Part shown: piece after piece, positions 12,978-28,093 of the stretch
Position numbering within the stretch: position 1 is the stretch's first letter
How the letters are laid out: every line of letters begins with the position of its first letter
Source: Cycas panzhihuaensis
Taxonomy: Eukaryota > Cycadophyta
Assembly (NCBI GenBank): GCA_023213395.1
Contig: CM041465.1
Location: 125,867,741 to 125,931,740 of the forward strand
Direction: 5' to 3'
Length of the DNA: 64,000 bases
Notes under the pieces: model-generated
The model's input: the letters and a program-made list of their open reading frames with translations, nothing else
Database searches by the model: none
What the model was told of the DNA's origin: nothing
Position numbers and translations under genes: made by a program

Positions 12978-13399
12978 TCTATTCTATGAGGTATTTATTT
13001 GAGCCTCATTATTATATTAAAATTCTAAATGACACTTTTGTGGAAAAACCTTCATGAAAAAAAAGAACTCCACAGACCTTTTAAGATATATAGCCTCTTT
13101 ATAAATCAAAATGGCTAAGATGGCTCTTTGATGTAATATGATAGCCAAGTAGCTTAAATGTGTAGCTTGATTTGTTGAGTCTCCATATACTGTTTGGTCA
13201 TTCCCTATGGCCTTTTAGGTTTTCATAGGTTTCGATTTTCCAAAACTAGCACAACCCTTATCCTTCTGTGTCCACATGGAATTTTCACAAATAGGATAAA
13301 GTAGAGACTTACTCTTATTCTTCTATGCCCACAAAGGGTTTTTAAGAATAGAATAGAGTATGATAATTCTGTTTCCATCTTCTTTGATCAGTCGAAGAT

Positions 13400-14870
13400 G
13401 GAGGCCCTAAGACTGAGGTACCTTTAGAACTATTTAAACTTCATCTTTTGTAGTAGTTTGACGAAGATATCAGCCACTTGATCTACTATAGGGTAGTATT
13501 CAAGTTGAATTGTACTGTCATGAATAAGTTCTCTAATCCTGTAGACTTTTGTACTTATACATTTGGTATGATTACAAAATACAAGATTTTTTGCCATATG
13601 GATTACTGATTAATTATCCACACAAAGGTCAGTAGGACTTGTTTGGATAATATTCAATATTTCCAATAATTTTCTAAGCCATATCACCTCCTTGTTGGTC
13701 TTAGAAGCAATAATGTATTCAACTTCAGTAGTTAAATCAACAACTATCTTCTACTATCTGGATCTATATGAAATTGGTGTTATTCTAAGAAATATTACAT
13801 ACTTAGACATAGATCTTTTTGTATCTTTATCTCCTGCAAAGTCTAAGTCTATGTATGTAGAAAGATTAAATTTATTATTAGGTTCATACAACAAACCAAC
13901 TTACTGGTTGTCTTTAGGTATTTTAACACTCGAACTACAACCTACCAGTTATACTACTTAGGATTTGTTATAAATCATGTAAGAATGCTAATAGAGTGTG
14001 CAATATCTAGCCATGTATTGGTAGTGTATATGAGACTACCTACAAGTTTTTTATAGAGTATTGCATCTACCTCTCTAGTGTCACCATCAACTGAGAGTTT
14101 GATAATAGAATCCATAGGTAAAGCCATTGGTCAAATATCTTTTAATTGAAACTTAGTTAGAAGATCGTTGATGTATTTTTCTTAGAAAAGAAAAAATTTT
14201 CTATTCTTTTGTGTTACTTCAATTCCCAAATAATATTCCATCAAACTGAGGTCAGATAATTTAAACATTTTACTAAGGTCCTTTGTCAGTTAGCTTATTG
14301 CCTATACACTATTACTCGTTACTAGCATATCATCCATAAAGATTATGAGATAAGTGACTTTATCCTTTTGGTGCTTAATGAATAGTGTTGTATCAATATC
14401 TTAGCAGTCACAAATGTCGTATCTAAGTTACCTAATTCTTTTAGACAACTTGGCAAACCAAGCATGAGGGACTTGTTTAAGGCCATACAAGGACTTTCTA
14501 AGCCTACAAACCTTATGCTCTTGACCTTCAATCTTATATCCTTCTGATTAAACTATGTAAATTTCTTCTTTAAGATCCCCATTGAGAAACATGGTCTTAA
14601 TATCGAGATGGTGGATTTTCCAACCCTATTAAGCTGCCAAGGCCACAAGAGTCCTAATTGTAGACCACTTGGTTGTAGGTGCAAAAACTTCAATGTAGTT
14701 AATACCTTCCCTTTGTGTGAATCCATTAGCTACCAACCTCACCCTATGTTTTTCAAGGATATTGTCTGATCTATATTTATTTTTGAACATCCATTTATTT
14801 TGAACTACCTTTCTGACATGTGGTAGATTAACGAACTTCCATATACCATTTTTTATAAGAGATTGGTATT
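13400..14870 (-). pseudogene. Copia C2 reverse transcriptase and RNase H
   Basis: Minus-strand frames show the Copia RT landmarks: FAPTTKW, then LNGDLKEEIYI, a GLK...PHAWFAKLS segment, the FMDDML catalytic box near 14,330 and KYYLGIEV, followed by the RNase H region (VVVRVLKYLK and an IFVKLLQK-like end). RT and RNase H copy element RNA into DNA inside the particle. Several stops and frameshifts separate these pieces, so no functional Pol can be made. The arrangement RT after integrase is diagnostic of Ty1/Copia rather than Ty3/Gypsy. C3 at 29,990-31,450 is the closest relative. Confidence 0.85.
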
Positions 14871-15099
14871 ATTCATTTATTGCATTTCTCCAAATTATAT
14901 GTTTTACAACTTCTTGGTACGAGAGAGGCTCTTTATTAAAAGTAAGGTGGAGTTCTACCAGTTTAAGCTTAGTATATAATGGTTCTTGCATCCTTGCTCT
15001 ATGGGCACTTTGAGTGCTAGTTTTTCCCACCTCATCTGGTCGTATATCCTTATTGAGTTGACATGATTCATAAGATCCTCGAATTGGGAATAAGGTCCT

Positions 15100-16800
15100 C
15101 ATTTCCTCAACTTCTTGGTTCTCATCATTAAAATGATTATTTTATGAGGAGGATGTTGATGTACCTGAGGAAGATGGTCCTTCTACCACTATTTTTCCTT
15201 TGCTAATTGAAGGTAGAGAGGATGATTCTTCTATAATGACTTTGCCTTTATCAACTCTACTATCTTCAAAGGATGGTGTTAGATGTGCACTCATCGATTT
15301 AGAGTCACAACTTATATCCTCCAAGGCTCTATTGTCAACTTTCAATATTTGGAGTAATTTATGTGTGTCCTCCCCCTAAATTTTAAAATCTGAACATCAT
15401 ACTTAATAACATCATTATGGTAGCGTGAGAGTATTTTGGAGTCCAGTCTAAGCAACTAATCCTCTGTCTATGCAAAGACAACATCTCTAGTAATGATGAT
15501 TTTTCATTGTAAAGATATAAAGACCTTATACCCTTTCTTGTCCATAGGGTATCTGACAAATATATCTTTAAGTGCTCTTGGCTTAAGTTTATTTCGATCT
15601 GCATCCAGAATATGGGCATAGCATGTAGAGCAAAAAATTTTAAAGTAGTGAACAATGGGGGCTTGTCTTAACCACTTTTCATTAGGCGGTTGTCCTTCCT
15701 TTGGTGGGCTAACAATATTGATACAAAAACAACTATCTAGATCGCTTCAGCTCATAGGTAAGTAGGTACATTTTTGTATATTAACATAGCTCTGACTATG
15801 TTCATGATTATCCTATTCATATGCTCGGTAACTTCGTTTTGTTGTGGGGTACCTACTACTATTGTTTAATGTTTGATGCCATTGTCTCGAAGGTAGCTTT
15901 CAAACTCATGTGAGGTATATTCGCCACCATTATCAATTCAAAGATATTTGAGTTGATAACTTGACTCTTTTTCAGTGCAGGCTTTGAATTCATTGAATAC
16001 ATGGAAGGCTTCATCTTTCTTGTGTAGAAAAGCTACCCATACTTTCCTGATGAAATTATTAATAAAAGAGATATAATATAACTTACTCTTCAGTGAAGGA
16101 ATAGCCATTGGTTTGCATAGATCAGAGTGTACTAATTATAATGGATGACTCAATTTTCACTGACTTTTGAAAAAGGGTTGTCGATGAGATTTGGCAATGA
16201 TACAAGATTTACACTTAAAGAGCTTGGAGGAGAACTTTGGAAGACTTGGAAGAGTGTTATAAAGATCTCTAAGTTTATCAATATGAACATGGCCCATGTG
16301 AGTATGCAAAAGAGCTTTTGATGACAATGTTGGGTGGGTTAGGATGGTGTTAAATGTAAATTCTTCATCGGCATAAGGGTTTTAGGCATAATGGGATTTA
16401 TAAGATAGAGAGTCGTTTGGTTAAAAGAATTTACTAGTGAGATGTCTAATCAAGACCACTTGATCAATTGGAGGGTGAATGACCTAAAGAGTCTGGTCAT
16501 TTATAATTACACTTAGATTAAATTCACGACAGATAAGTGTGGATAAAGAAAGTAGGTTTTGTTTGAGATTGGATATGTATAAGATATCAATTAATGTAAA
16601 ATCTCTTAAGCCTAGGAGTTTTAGGTAAATGTTACCAATTCCTTTAGCAAGTTGTTGTGATTTATTAGCTATGTGAACAATTCCTTGAATATTTGAGTCA
16701 AATGTTTGATATACACTACGATGTGCATCATATGTTAAGTTAATCCTATGTTTATGATCCACTATCCATCAATTGAAATAACACTATTTGTAATTCCAAT
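15100..16800 (-). pseudogene. Copia C2 gag-pre-integrase, integrase and linker
   Basis: From 16,800 down, the minus strand shows MDHKHRINLTYDAH directly beside the LTR, then IVHIANKSQQ, LYISNLKQNLLSLSTLI, the integrase core (SKLYYISF.., KDEAFHVFNEFKACTEKES) and TPQQNEVTEHMN. The last keeps the catalytic glutamate, although the neighbouring glycine codon has changed. A Ser-rich linker to RT follows at 15,142-15,345 (SSSGTSTSSS). No gag capsid or CCHC knuckle lies between the LTR and this region. The frame is broken repeatedly. C1 carries a close copy of 15,276-16,800. Confidence 0.8.
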
Positions 16801-16806
16801 AGGACT

Positions 16807-17072
16807 TGGCATTAGTGAAGGGAAAAGAGATGAAACAAGATATGAGAGAAAAGCTTGAAGGTGAAAATGAATAATGACTCCCTTCTTGAGGTTTTATCTT
16901 TTATTATTGAGGGTGAGCTTTAGGGTTAGGATTTTCTCACCTAATAATACGAATCCGAAATTACATCTAAATGTGCATAAAGCATATTTCAATAAGAGAC
17001 TAATACTAACAATATATCCTAAAGTTACTTAATTTATCTACATAAATGACCTTGATATATTAATCTCTTTCA
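16807..17072 (-). repeat. Copia C 5' LTR, copy C2 (266 bp)
   Basis: TGGCATTAGTGAAG ... CTCTTTCA. It has the same length and ends as the other three C LTRs, with TG at the start and CA at the end. Confidence 0.75.
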
Positions 17073-17522
17073 AATACTTCAAAGAACCATGATAGTACCT
17101 AGGTAATGACCCATACAAGATAAAGGAAGCACAAAGATGGATGGCGATTTATGGTTATGAAATAATATTTTTAGGATAAGATGTACTGCAGGAGGAAAGG
17201 TATGCAAAGTTATAATTGATGGTGGTAGTTGTGAGAATATGATCTCTATTAAGGTTATCACCCCACTCCTACCTTTTGTACATGTGAGCACACACATATT
17301 AAGGTAACTTAGGTAAGGTTAAGTTTAACTTGAGTTAAGGAGGTTTCTCTCCTCGCTCACAATTATATATTTCTTGGGTGAAAAACCGTGGTGTTTTTAG
17401 ACACCACCAACTATTGGAGATCTATTGTACTCTTTCAAGATGGATTGAATAATATTAATCTTTACTTATGTTTTTTCATGATGGATTAGAGAGAGAGAGA
17501 GAGATCTTAGAATAATCCAACA
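17073..17522. repeat. Gypsy protease scrap plus X-type LTR, copy 2
   Basis: 17,073-17,248 repeats the Gypsy fragment with the DGGSCENMIS motif. 17,249-17,522 is the left-truncated X LTR ending CCAACA, with a (GA)n tract at 17,489-17,504. It is the same arrangement as 10,350-10,799. Confidence 0.75.
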
Positions 17523-19690
17523 TACTATGACACATTTCTAAGTAAGTGTGAATAAAACACAATGGTAATACATTGTAGGAAGTTGCATTAATAATTATGC
17601 TTCTCTCACAATTTACGATGTATTATGTAGGACCATAACATTACATTAAATATTAGTATTTAAAAACTTTAAATACTCCAATAGTTTTTACCTATGAATT
17701 TGCATCCATTATTTAAGTTGAAGCTTACAAGATTCAAATCAAGTTATATCTTTATTGAATTCAACAAGTACAATAGTCGCCCTCAGAATAAAAAATAGCC
17801 TAAGTCAATATATATTATGTCAGCAACAAAAGCTTGAAGATTTTAATAGCCTCTTTGTCTTATATGGATACTGACCATATATAAGTTGGAAGGGCTAAAT
17901 AAGAGATAAGACTTAACTTTCACAACTTTATCTCAAGATAGAAAATTGAATTATATAAGAATCTTCACCCCCTTCAACTATCAGTCCTATCCAAACCTTG
18001 TTAAAGATGGTTATATTACATTGAATAAAAATAAGAATCTTGACTTCTCATAATGTCATTATCATAGAAACCATCATGCATTAATTTATGGTTTATTTAT
18101 TGTCATGTATGTATAAAAGAAAAGTTAAGGAAATGTGGCATATTATGTTATATATTTCCATGCAGCATAATTACTTTATATTTGATAACTTTATATTATT
18201 ATGATATATAATAACAAATTCAATGATAGAACATTTCTTGATTGGATATAAATGCAAAGCAATGCATGACACATAACAACAAATGTGGTAGTAAAAGGAA
18301 AATATTAGAGAGCACAGGAATATACATATGACATAAATAAACTTGGTACATGCTCAATACCAAAGTTGTTATTATAAAAAATGATCATAACAAAGTTACA
18401 AATAAACAATTTCATAAAGCCTGCCATCACATGTATAAATATAATAAATCATATAAGATTTATAATACAAGTTCATAAAACATTGTTAAAAGACATAAAA
18501 ACATAATGTATATATAAAATATATAAAACCATACCACACCAATACTTAGAAAAGGTGAAAATAACATAGCATTGAAGAAAAGTACAAGAAGCAAACACAA
18601 ATATTTTAAAATTTGTAAAATACATTGCATGCAAAATGCATTAAAAAATCAATGAAAATATAAGAAGGACCCTTTGATAGGATAAATATTCTAATGAGAA
18701 AATGTAATTGCAAGGGAAACGAACAAAAAAAAAGAAAAGGAAAAAGTATGCATCTACCAATTAATAACATTGCCATACATCCTTGTAATAAGCAAACTCA
18801 TATTGCATTAAGAACCAAAATATAAAAATATAAATAAATATTACAAGAAAGTGAAAATATAAAATAATGAAATATATAAATATAACAAATATGAGATAAT
18901 AATTGAATGTAGCATGAATATATTTAAATAGAAAACAAATAGAATACAATAGTAAAAATAAAAATACAACACGTATTTAAAAACTTGAAAATGTACCTTT
19001 ATATTGAACAAATGCTTAAAACAATATAAGTGAATAATATTAATCATAATAGCACCACACACACACACACACATAATTTGCAAGAAATTTAAAAAGGAAA
19101 AATATAAAGTAAAACTATAATAAATATGAAACAAAATTTTAATAAACCATTTATATTTGTAATATATAATAAATAGAATATAATACTAAAAAAAAAAACT
19201 ATCCACATATGCAAAAACTACAAAGTGGTTGTGCACTTCCACTGAGTTGTGCCTTTAATTAACTTCATCGAGAACTATTTATTCATGTCCATTGGATGAG
19301 AGTAAATATGAAAGAAGAAAATATTTTACTATATTTAGTGTTAAATCATGAGCAATGTTAACGAGGAGTGGCATGAAATATAGATCACATTTTAAATGAC
19401 ACGTATCATGTTGGGACCTCATCATTTTAAACTATATTTTGATATTGCGCATTTAGTTATGTTAAAACTAGTAATAATAAGGTTATTTACATTGAAAATG
19501 CTTCTATTTCAAATTCAACCTTCCTCTAAAAGTGATTTTTACCATGAATAAATAGTACAATCTGAGATTCCTAAGAAAAATATCAATTGCACATTTTAGT
19601 CGCAACTGCAAATATGGATGTTATTATTCAAATGCCTACTAGTTAACCAACACTTGTTCTTAGCGATATCTCATCTAATAATTTGTGGGC
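17523..19690. repeat. AT-rich block B, copy 2
   Basis: Parallel to 10,800-12,977 throughout, with scattered substitutions and small indels, including a (CA)n tract at about 19,050-19,072. No gene is recognised. It diverges from copy 1 after ATCAAGTAG. Confidence 0.85.
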
Positions 19691-20204
19691 TTGGAGTCAT
19701 CAAGTAGGATGCATGCGAAGTAACGTACGTGCTATTAACACTAAAAGTTTAAACCATAAAAATGACTACTTACAGAGTTAGAAGGCTTGACATTTGACTA
19801 ATAATATTGGGTATTGCACCACTCAATGAGTTGAAATATAAACTGACACTCGGTAATTTCTTAAACTTCCCCAACTTTGTGGAATTGGACCATAGAATTT
19901 GTTTTCATTAAGCTTCTTGTCATAAGCATTTCACTTTCTTAATTCTCAATTCTTTTGAAATAGTTAATTAAGGACCACATTAGAAAGAAATTCAATATTG
20001 ATTAAATATAGAGATAGAGGCTATGTATTATACATACTCCAAGTTTTAAATACTAGAAACAATTGGTGATAATGGACTAGATAGTTACAAGTTACCCAGA
20101 TCTTCGTAGATAAACAAAACAAAATTAAATTGAAGTTGATCAATCAATTATAAAGCTAATATTTATTATTGATACATTACTCAAAATTTAAAATTATTTC
20201 CCTC
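19691..20204. other. Unassigned AT-rich DNA between block B2 and A2
   Basis: About 0.5 kb with no ORF of note, no match elsewhere in the window that I can see, and no recognised element ends. Confidence 0.5.
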
Positions 20205-23190
20205 TGATGGGTTTTATTGAGGGGAAAAGAAAAAAAATATATAGAAACTTACAATTTAATGATTGAGTTGTTATCGTTGTACGCAATGTAAAACCATTTT
20301 TTCTTATTTTCTATGAACGTAAAAGTTACACTATTATAAAATATTAGTCTTCAAGGGTAGACTATGTAATGAAGAGTGGCAATTGTTCACATCTCGAGAA
20401 AGAATTACTATGCTACAATGAAATATGATGTACAAGCTTGAAAGCAAAGGGTTCTACAAGGAAAAATTATAAACGTTTGGATGATGGGAATGATCTCAAA
20501 CCAATGCTACTTTTTTCCTTAAAGAAGGACCTAGAATGAAGAGTTCTATTATGTTTGTGTTGTCCGTTATCGATTATCAGTAAATGTGGTATCCTCGACA
20601 ATATAGTTTTGTAAATAATAGACTTATCTTGAAATTTATTCCCATAAAGGACAATTGTATATAAAATTCAATCAATTTGTTAATTTTAAATTTGATGCTT
20701 TGTAATATCTTAATCCATATTAAAAGCATTATTCTAATTGATTTCTTTAATTCATGAATGGTTTGGTGTGCGCTTTTTATGTCTCTATTAATGCAAGTAA
20801 TAAACATACAGTACTAACATGAACATTATAAATGCCATTTGAATGATCTAGACAAACATATGTAAGTATTATTATGGTAAACATTGGTCATAAGATGTTA
20901 GAGTTATGGAGATTTTATGATGGATTACCTACTTTGTCTCTTGGAGGAAATGAAAAGCTTTTAGTAATTCATTTGTTTTCTCATTCTTTCCATTGTTAAT
21001 AGCACATGTTAATCGATGGAATACTATTGACAAAAATATATGCCAAACTCTGGTTAGAATGTTGGAACAATCAATTAACTACTTTCAAATATTTACATTA
21101 TGAAAATAAATACAAGACCACCCTCTATTTATTTTGTTTATCATTATGTAGTGTATTCACTCACAAATAGATATCTCCACCTTACTGTAAAAGGATTATA
21201 ATTTCTTACCAATCAATCTACCTACTAATAACATTTTGAATTGATGGTACCCTGAACATCAAATTGGAGCCACATGTAAACTTATATAGACATCACTATT
21301 GATACTACAAGGAACCTCCCCTATCAAACTTGGAAAAAAAAAATGGAGCAATAAGAGTGATAAGTGCCACTTTATTCCTTTCTATTCTTATTTTATGTGT
21401 GCCCAAACCACATACATTTCCATTGTCTCTGAAAACATGGTCCAATTCAAAATTTACACACAATTAATGTGAAATTTTTATGTATTAAATAATATTATTT
21501 TAATCAAATTTCAAAATATTAAGAAAATGTCACAATTGTTAGATTTATACACTCAATGCGCTTGTGAACCATATCTAATACTAATACAATATAAAGAAAC
21601 CCAAATTGTCATATACTACTTTTCCAAAACGGCAACAGGTAATCTCGTTGCAGATCACGGTAAATCACGTTTTCAAGGATGGGGTGGACTTTTGATCACG
21701 TTGGGAATGAAATAATCCAATTACGTCGGGCTCCTTCGGACGCATGACTTGATTAATTAATTAATAACTATTTAAGTGTGTGATGCATGGGTGAACACTG
21801 TATCGATCGTACTTCTCCTACCAACTTGGTTTGGATTTGAGCTTCTACATACACGATAATTTTTGCTTCTACGTGGACTCTGCTTGCACCGCCATTCATT
21901 TAGAAATCGTCATGGGTGTTATTTGTAGGTTTGGAAGTCGTGGTGGAGAACCGAGAATCTGAGTAGGATAACTATGGGAATTGAAGGAAATTGCAGTTAG
22001 GTTTGAAGGTATCAATACTCATCCAAGGCGAGAGCCCTCGTGCCTTTGCTTCACTGCGGATTGTGCGAAATTGGCCTCCCACAACGTAGAACGTCATCGG
22101 TTGGAGAAGATTCGGATCCTCGGATGTGGCGGCGGGGAAAGGTGTTCAAAGTCCGTCCTGAAGACCCGGTGGTACGCCCTCAAGGTCATTCGCGTAGACC
22201 ACCAAAATATGTCCGAGTCGAGACGGATAACCACGAGAGGCGGAGATTATGGCGAACGAACTCTCCATTCGTTGTGAAATGTGAGGGATATTTGAGGAGG
22301 CGGATATATTAACTTTGTGTTGGAGTACATGAATGGAGGTTCTCTCGCCAATTTGGTGGAGCGAAGTGGAGAATAAGCGAATCCTTTGTGGCCAAGGTCG
22401 CTAGAGATGTCTTTGCGGGGTTTGGGATACTGCGCGAGGAAAAAATAGTGCACAAAGACATAAAGCCCGCCAATTTCTTGATCAACTGGGCGAAATCAAG
22501 ATTGCAGACTTGAGTTAGCCGGATATTGTCTCGCACCGAGGAGGAGTTAGCGGATATTGTCTCGGACCAGGATACCCGCGATTCTTATCTTTGGTACTGT
22601 GCCTACATGAGCCCAGAGAGATTAGACTCGGCTATTTATGGGAACTATGATGACTATCTTGGGGATATCCGGACTGGGTTTGACCACATTGGAATGCTAT
22701 ATAGGCCATTTCCCTTCTTGTCCCCTACCAAGAACCGGATTGGCCTACTCTCATTTTTGCCATTTGTTTTGGAGATCCCCCTCCCACCCCCAACGCTTCT
22801 GCAGATTTCCATAGTTTTATTCGTTGCTGTCTGCAGAAGGACCCGAGGAGGAGATGGACGGCTACTCGGCTCCTCACCCACCCTTTTCTCAAACAATCCC
22901 GACAAGTTTCTCATAAATAAATTATTACTGTATATCAATTTTTTTCTTTGGCAAATGAATATTATATACTCTGAAGACGCTTGTAGAATTTGATTCATTC
23001 ACTCCTTATAAAGCTAGATTCATTAATATTATTAATATTATGTTATCTTATGTTGTGTATTTATATTAGATTTGTTAAAATTTTATTATTGTAGAATGAG
23101 ATTTAAGACTTCATTTTTATATTCTTTCTCCATTTTATAAAAATTAGAGATGACAAATCTCATTTTATTATTAAATTCTCATTTTACATT
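20205..23190. repeat. Duplicated block A, copy 2 (A2)
   Basis: Aligns with A1 from about 735 through the MKK pseudogene and on to the start of the AT-rich downstream region. Similarity is lost near 23,190, so the microsatellite and Gypsy parts are absent. It retains many more CpG dinucleotides in the kinase region than A1 and A3. The part upstream of the kinase (20,205-21,973) shows no recognised gene. Confidence 0.8.
21974..22920 (+). pseudogene. Group D MAP kinase kinase pseudogene, copy 2
   Basis: Same gene family as 2,564-3,494. Recognisable pieces, in shifting frames, are an ATG with MGIEG, LEKIRILGCGGGE, KVFKVRPED, YALKVIRVDHQNM, INFVLEYMNGGSLANLVER, KIVHKDIKPANFLIN, SRILSRTEEE, then DTRDSYL, CAYMSPERLDS, FPFLSPTKN and FLKQSRQVSHK before a TAA at 22,918-22,920. 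HRD has become HKD, DFG is lost, and the activation segment carries a small insertion or duplication (RTEEELADIVSDQ). Frameshifts occur at several points. It is less CpG-depleted than the other two copies, so it may derive from a different parent or have escaped methylation for longer. No function is expected as protein. Confidence 0.8.
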
Positions 23191-23479
23191 AGAATTTTAT
23201 ATAGAAATTGAATTCATCAATATCTAACTAATCATTAATCCACTAACACAATAAATATATTCAATTAATTTATAAATATGAAGTTATATTATATAGGTAT
23301 TCAATTAATTTATAAATATGAAGTTACAGACTTCTTCACTAAGTTTATTAGCCAAGTAATAGTTTTACTGACTTGCTAATTCAATATCTAAGTTGACCAA
23401 TAACTTAAATCACTAACACACATACACACACACACATACACATATATGTTTGTATATAGACAAACATATATAGATATAT
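23191..23479. other. AT-rich DNA with a small CA/TA microsatellite
   Basis: No gene. It has short direct repeats of ATTCAATTAATTTATAAATA (23,258 and 23,299 region) and a compound (CA)n/(TA)n tract at about 23,418-23,480. Confidence 0.6.
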
Positions 23480-23905
23480 AGAGAGATCTTAGAAGTTGCA
23501 TTAATAATTATGCTTCTCTCACACTTTACAATGTATTGTGTGGATTTATGTGGGACCATAGCATTACATTAAATATTAGATATTTGAAAACTTTAAATAC
23601 TCTAACCATATATAAGTTGGAAGGGCTAAATAAGAGGTAAGACATAACTTTCACAACTTTATCTCAAGATAGAAAATTGAATTATATAAGAATCTTCACC
23701 CCCTTCAACTATCAGTCTTATCCAAACCTTGTTAAAGGTGGTTATATTACATTGAATAAAGAGAAGAATCTTGACCTCTCATAATATCATTATCATAGAA
23801 ACCATCATGCATAGATTTATGGTTTATTTGTTGTCATATATGTATAAAAGAAAATTTAAGGAAATGTGGCATATTATGTTACATATTTCCATGCAACATA
23901 ATTAC
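23480..23905. repeat. AT-rich block B, copy 3 (partial)
   Basis: Starts in the X LTR tail (GAGAGATCTTAG), jumps to GAAGTTGCATTAATAATTATGC and follows block B with internal deletions. It then ends where block A3 starts. Confidence 0.8.
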
Positions 23906-24121
23906 TTATATATGGTTGAGATAAGTACAAAGGGTTAATTATTCTCTCGAGGGCTTGTATCAGTCGTACTTCTTCAGCTAACTTGGCTTGGATATGAGTT
24001 TCTTCTATGTGCACTATAATTCCTACTTCTACATGGACTCTAATTACAGAGGCCGCCATCATTTAGAAATCATCACTGGTGTTCTTTCTATGTTTGGAAG
24101 CTGTGGTAGAGAATCGGGAAT

Positions 24122-24910
<789 letters not shown>

Positions 24911-25884
24911 ATTATCATCTATCAATTTTCTTCAGCAAATGAATAACATATACTCTTAAGACAGTTGTAGAATCTAATTCATTGACTCTTTATAAAGGTA
25001 GATTCATTAATATTATGTTATTTTATGTTGTATATTTATATTAAATTTGTTAAAATTTCATCGTTGTAGAATGAAAATTTAGAGTTCATTTTTATATTCC
25101 TTTCTTTATTTTATAATAATTAGAGATGACAATCCCATTTTATTATCACATTCTCATGATTAGAAAAATTTCACGTTGTTAATTAATCATGATGACTTTA
25201 AATGAGTAAAAATGTATTGAAGAACTATTGTTATTTATTCATTGAAAATTAACCTTTAATTTATAATTAAATATGAAAATCCTTTATTGTCTACTAAAAC
25301 ATTTAATTTTAATGAAAAAAATCATCATAAAAATTATCCAAGAAAAGCCCAAGACACTTGACATTGAGTTTATGTCGAAATGGTTCTAAAAGACACTATG
25401 AAAGCTTTCGCAGATTAATGTTAAAAACTAATGAAATAGTGTTACACCTCTAATGTTTATAATTCAAATCACTTAATAATGGCCTAAAGATGCTTGACAT
25501 AGGGTTTATGTCCAAATGGATGTAAAAGATTGTATAGGGGTTTTTCTAGATGGTTGTTGAAAGTCAATCAAGCAATGCCATATCCTTATTTCTTTTTGGA
25601 TGACTATTAATAATTAATGCAATAATGTCATGTCCTTAAAAACAAAAAATAAACATTATAATAACTTATCTCAATTATTATACAAACCCTATGATATATT
25701 ATTACCTATATATAAATAAAAGTAAGACACCTAAGTTTTTTATAGTAGCATTTTGTTATGCATGTACTCTGTAGTGACTTATTTACTTAGTTTGTTATCA
25801 TACTTTAATGCTAAGTGTGTGTGATGATAATTTTGCCTTGAATATTATGTTGTAAAGTAATAAATATGAAAATAATTTGTACAC

Positions 25885-26840
<956 letters not shown>

Positions 26841-27266
26841 GGTAACATACAACTTTAATTTATCATTTGCTAATACTATAATATCATAGGCATTTAGTCT
26901 ACCTTCTTGTTATCTCCCTAAACTAACCCATATGCATTATTTTCTTATTTGTCATAATATACTATTAAGGATGGATTTTGTATGGGATGCTACATTTGAA
27001 TGACACTCAAATCTATATGTTTTGAATTCAACTTGGTTGAGGCTTTTCATCATATTTACACATTATATCCATTTAATGTTATCATTGAAAGGGGTTGAGG
27101 GAATATAGAGGAAGGATGTAGATTATAGAAATTAACCTATGTAATTTAGAGAATAATTAGTTAGATAGTCATGTTAGTGAGGTAACTTTGATTGAGGGTA
27201 CCCATGAGTGACATGAAAGGTTTATGGAAACCTAATGGGAGATACGGCATGTTAAAGAACATGGAT

Positions 27267-27873
27267 TGATCTGGAAGCATCTAGAACTTCATTATTACTC
27301 CATCTATTTTACACTTTTTTAGTTATTTTACTCTAAATTTTGGAGTTTATTGATTAAAGCATAACTTTTGAATTGATGGTTAGAATTCAGTCACTCTAAC
27401 ACCAAATCAAAGGTCTATTTGAGAAGGATGGCTAAAAATGGCCTAGGATAAGGCCAAATGCCCATCATAGGCCCAAATTTTGCCTACCAATAAAATACTT
27501 TAAAACTACCTAAAAATTAAGATTTATTTTCTATGTCTAAAGATAGTGGTTAATTTTAAACGAGTTTTCACTTTTATGTAATGACCCTTAGTGGTCTAGA
27601 TTTTCTTAGTAGGAATTAACTTACAAACATGGAATTAGATAGTGTTTTACATAATTAAGGAGTTTTTAGCATTAGGGTTAGAAGTTTCTAGACTTCTCAT
27701 ATTTACACATATTAATATAATTTAATATTATCTTTTGGTAGATTTGAATAAAATGGAATGGAATTGAAAGTAAAATGACTCTCTCTATTCTTTAGACATT
27801 TTCTTTAGTTCTTTCTTAATTTTAGATTGGTGCATGTGAGATAGAATCTTTTCCTTGCAGATTGCCCTCATCA
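27267..27873 (+). repeat. Gypsy 5' LTR, A3 nest
   Basis: TGATCTGGAAGCATCTAG ... CCCTCATCA. A primer-site-like TAGTATCATAGCATGG follows at 27,876-27,891. Confidence 0.85.
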
Positions 27874-28093
27874 TCTAGTATCATAGCATGGCTTAGCTTT
27901 AGGGTTACAGAAAGAAACAATAAAAGATTGAGGTATTGCAATGGATAGTTGTTGAAGAGACTATATAGGTTGTAGTATATTCTTATTGAAAGGGTAAGGA
28001 ATTACTGGTTGGCACTTAGGATCCTTGTAAAAACCTTACAAGAGAAGCTTTATAACCCAAAGTAGTTAGGTAAAGATAAGAGCAGTTAAAAAT

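Larger units (their letters stand above)
12978..17072 (-). mobile_element. Copia element C2 (3' LTR lost)
   Basis: Minus-strand Copia with its 5' LTR at 16,807-17,072, then gag-pre-integrase, integrase, RT and RNase H in that order. Compared with C3, the 3' end lacks the last ~35 bp of internal sequence, the polypurine tract and the 3' LTR; it joins block B1 at about 12,978. The right junction with Gypsy sequence is shared with C1 and C3. Confidence 0.85.

Noticed and set aside
21527-21715. A 62-codon ORF upstream of MKK copy 2
   Set aside because: The aligned region in A1 (2,090-2,280) has different stops and indels; no family is recognised.
22526-22993. A 155-codon gene
   Set aside because: It is the C-terminal part of the MKK pseudogene continued in a shifted frame (DTRDSYL...YMSPERLDS, then unrelated residues).
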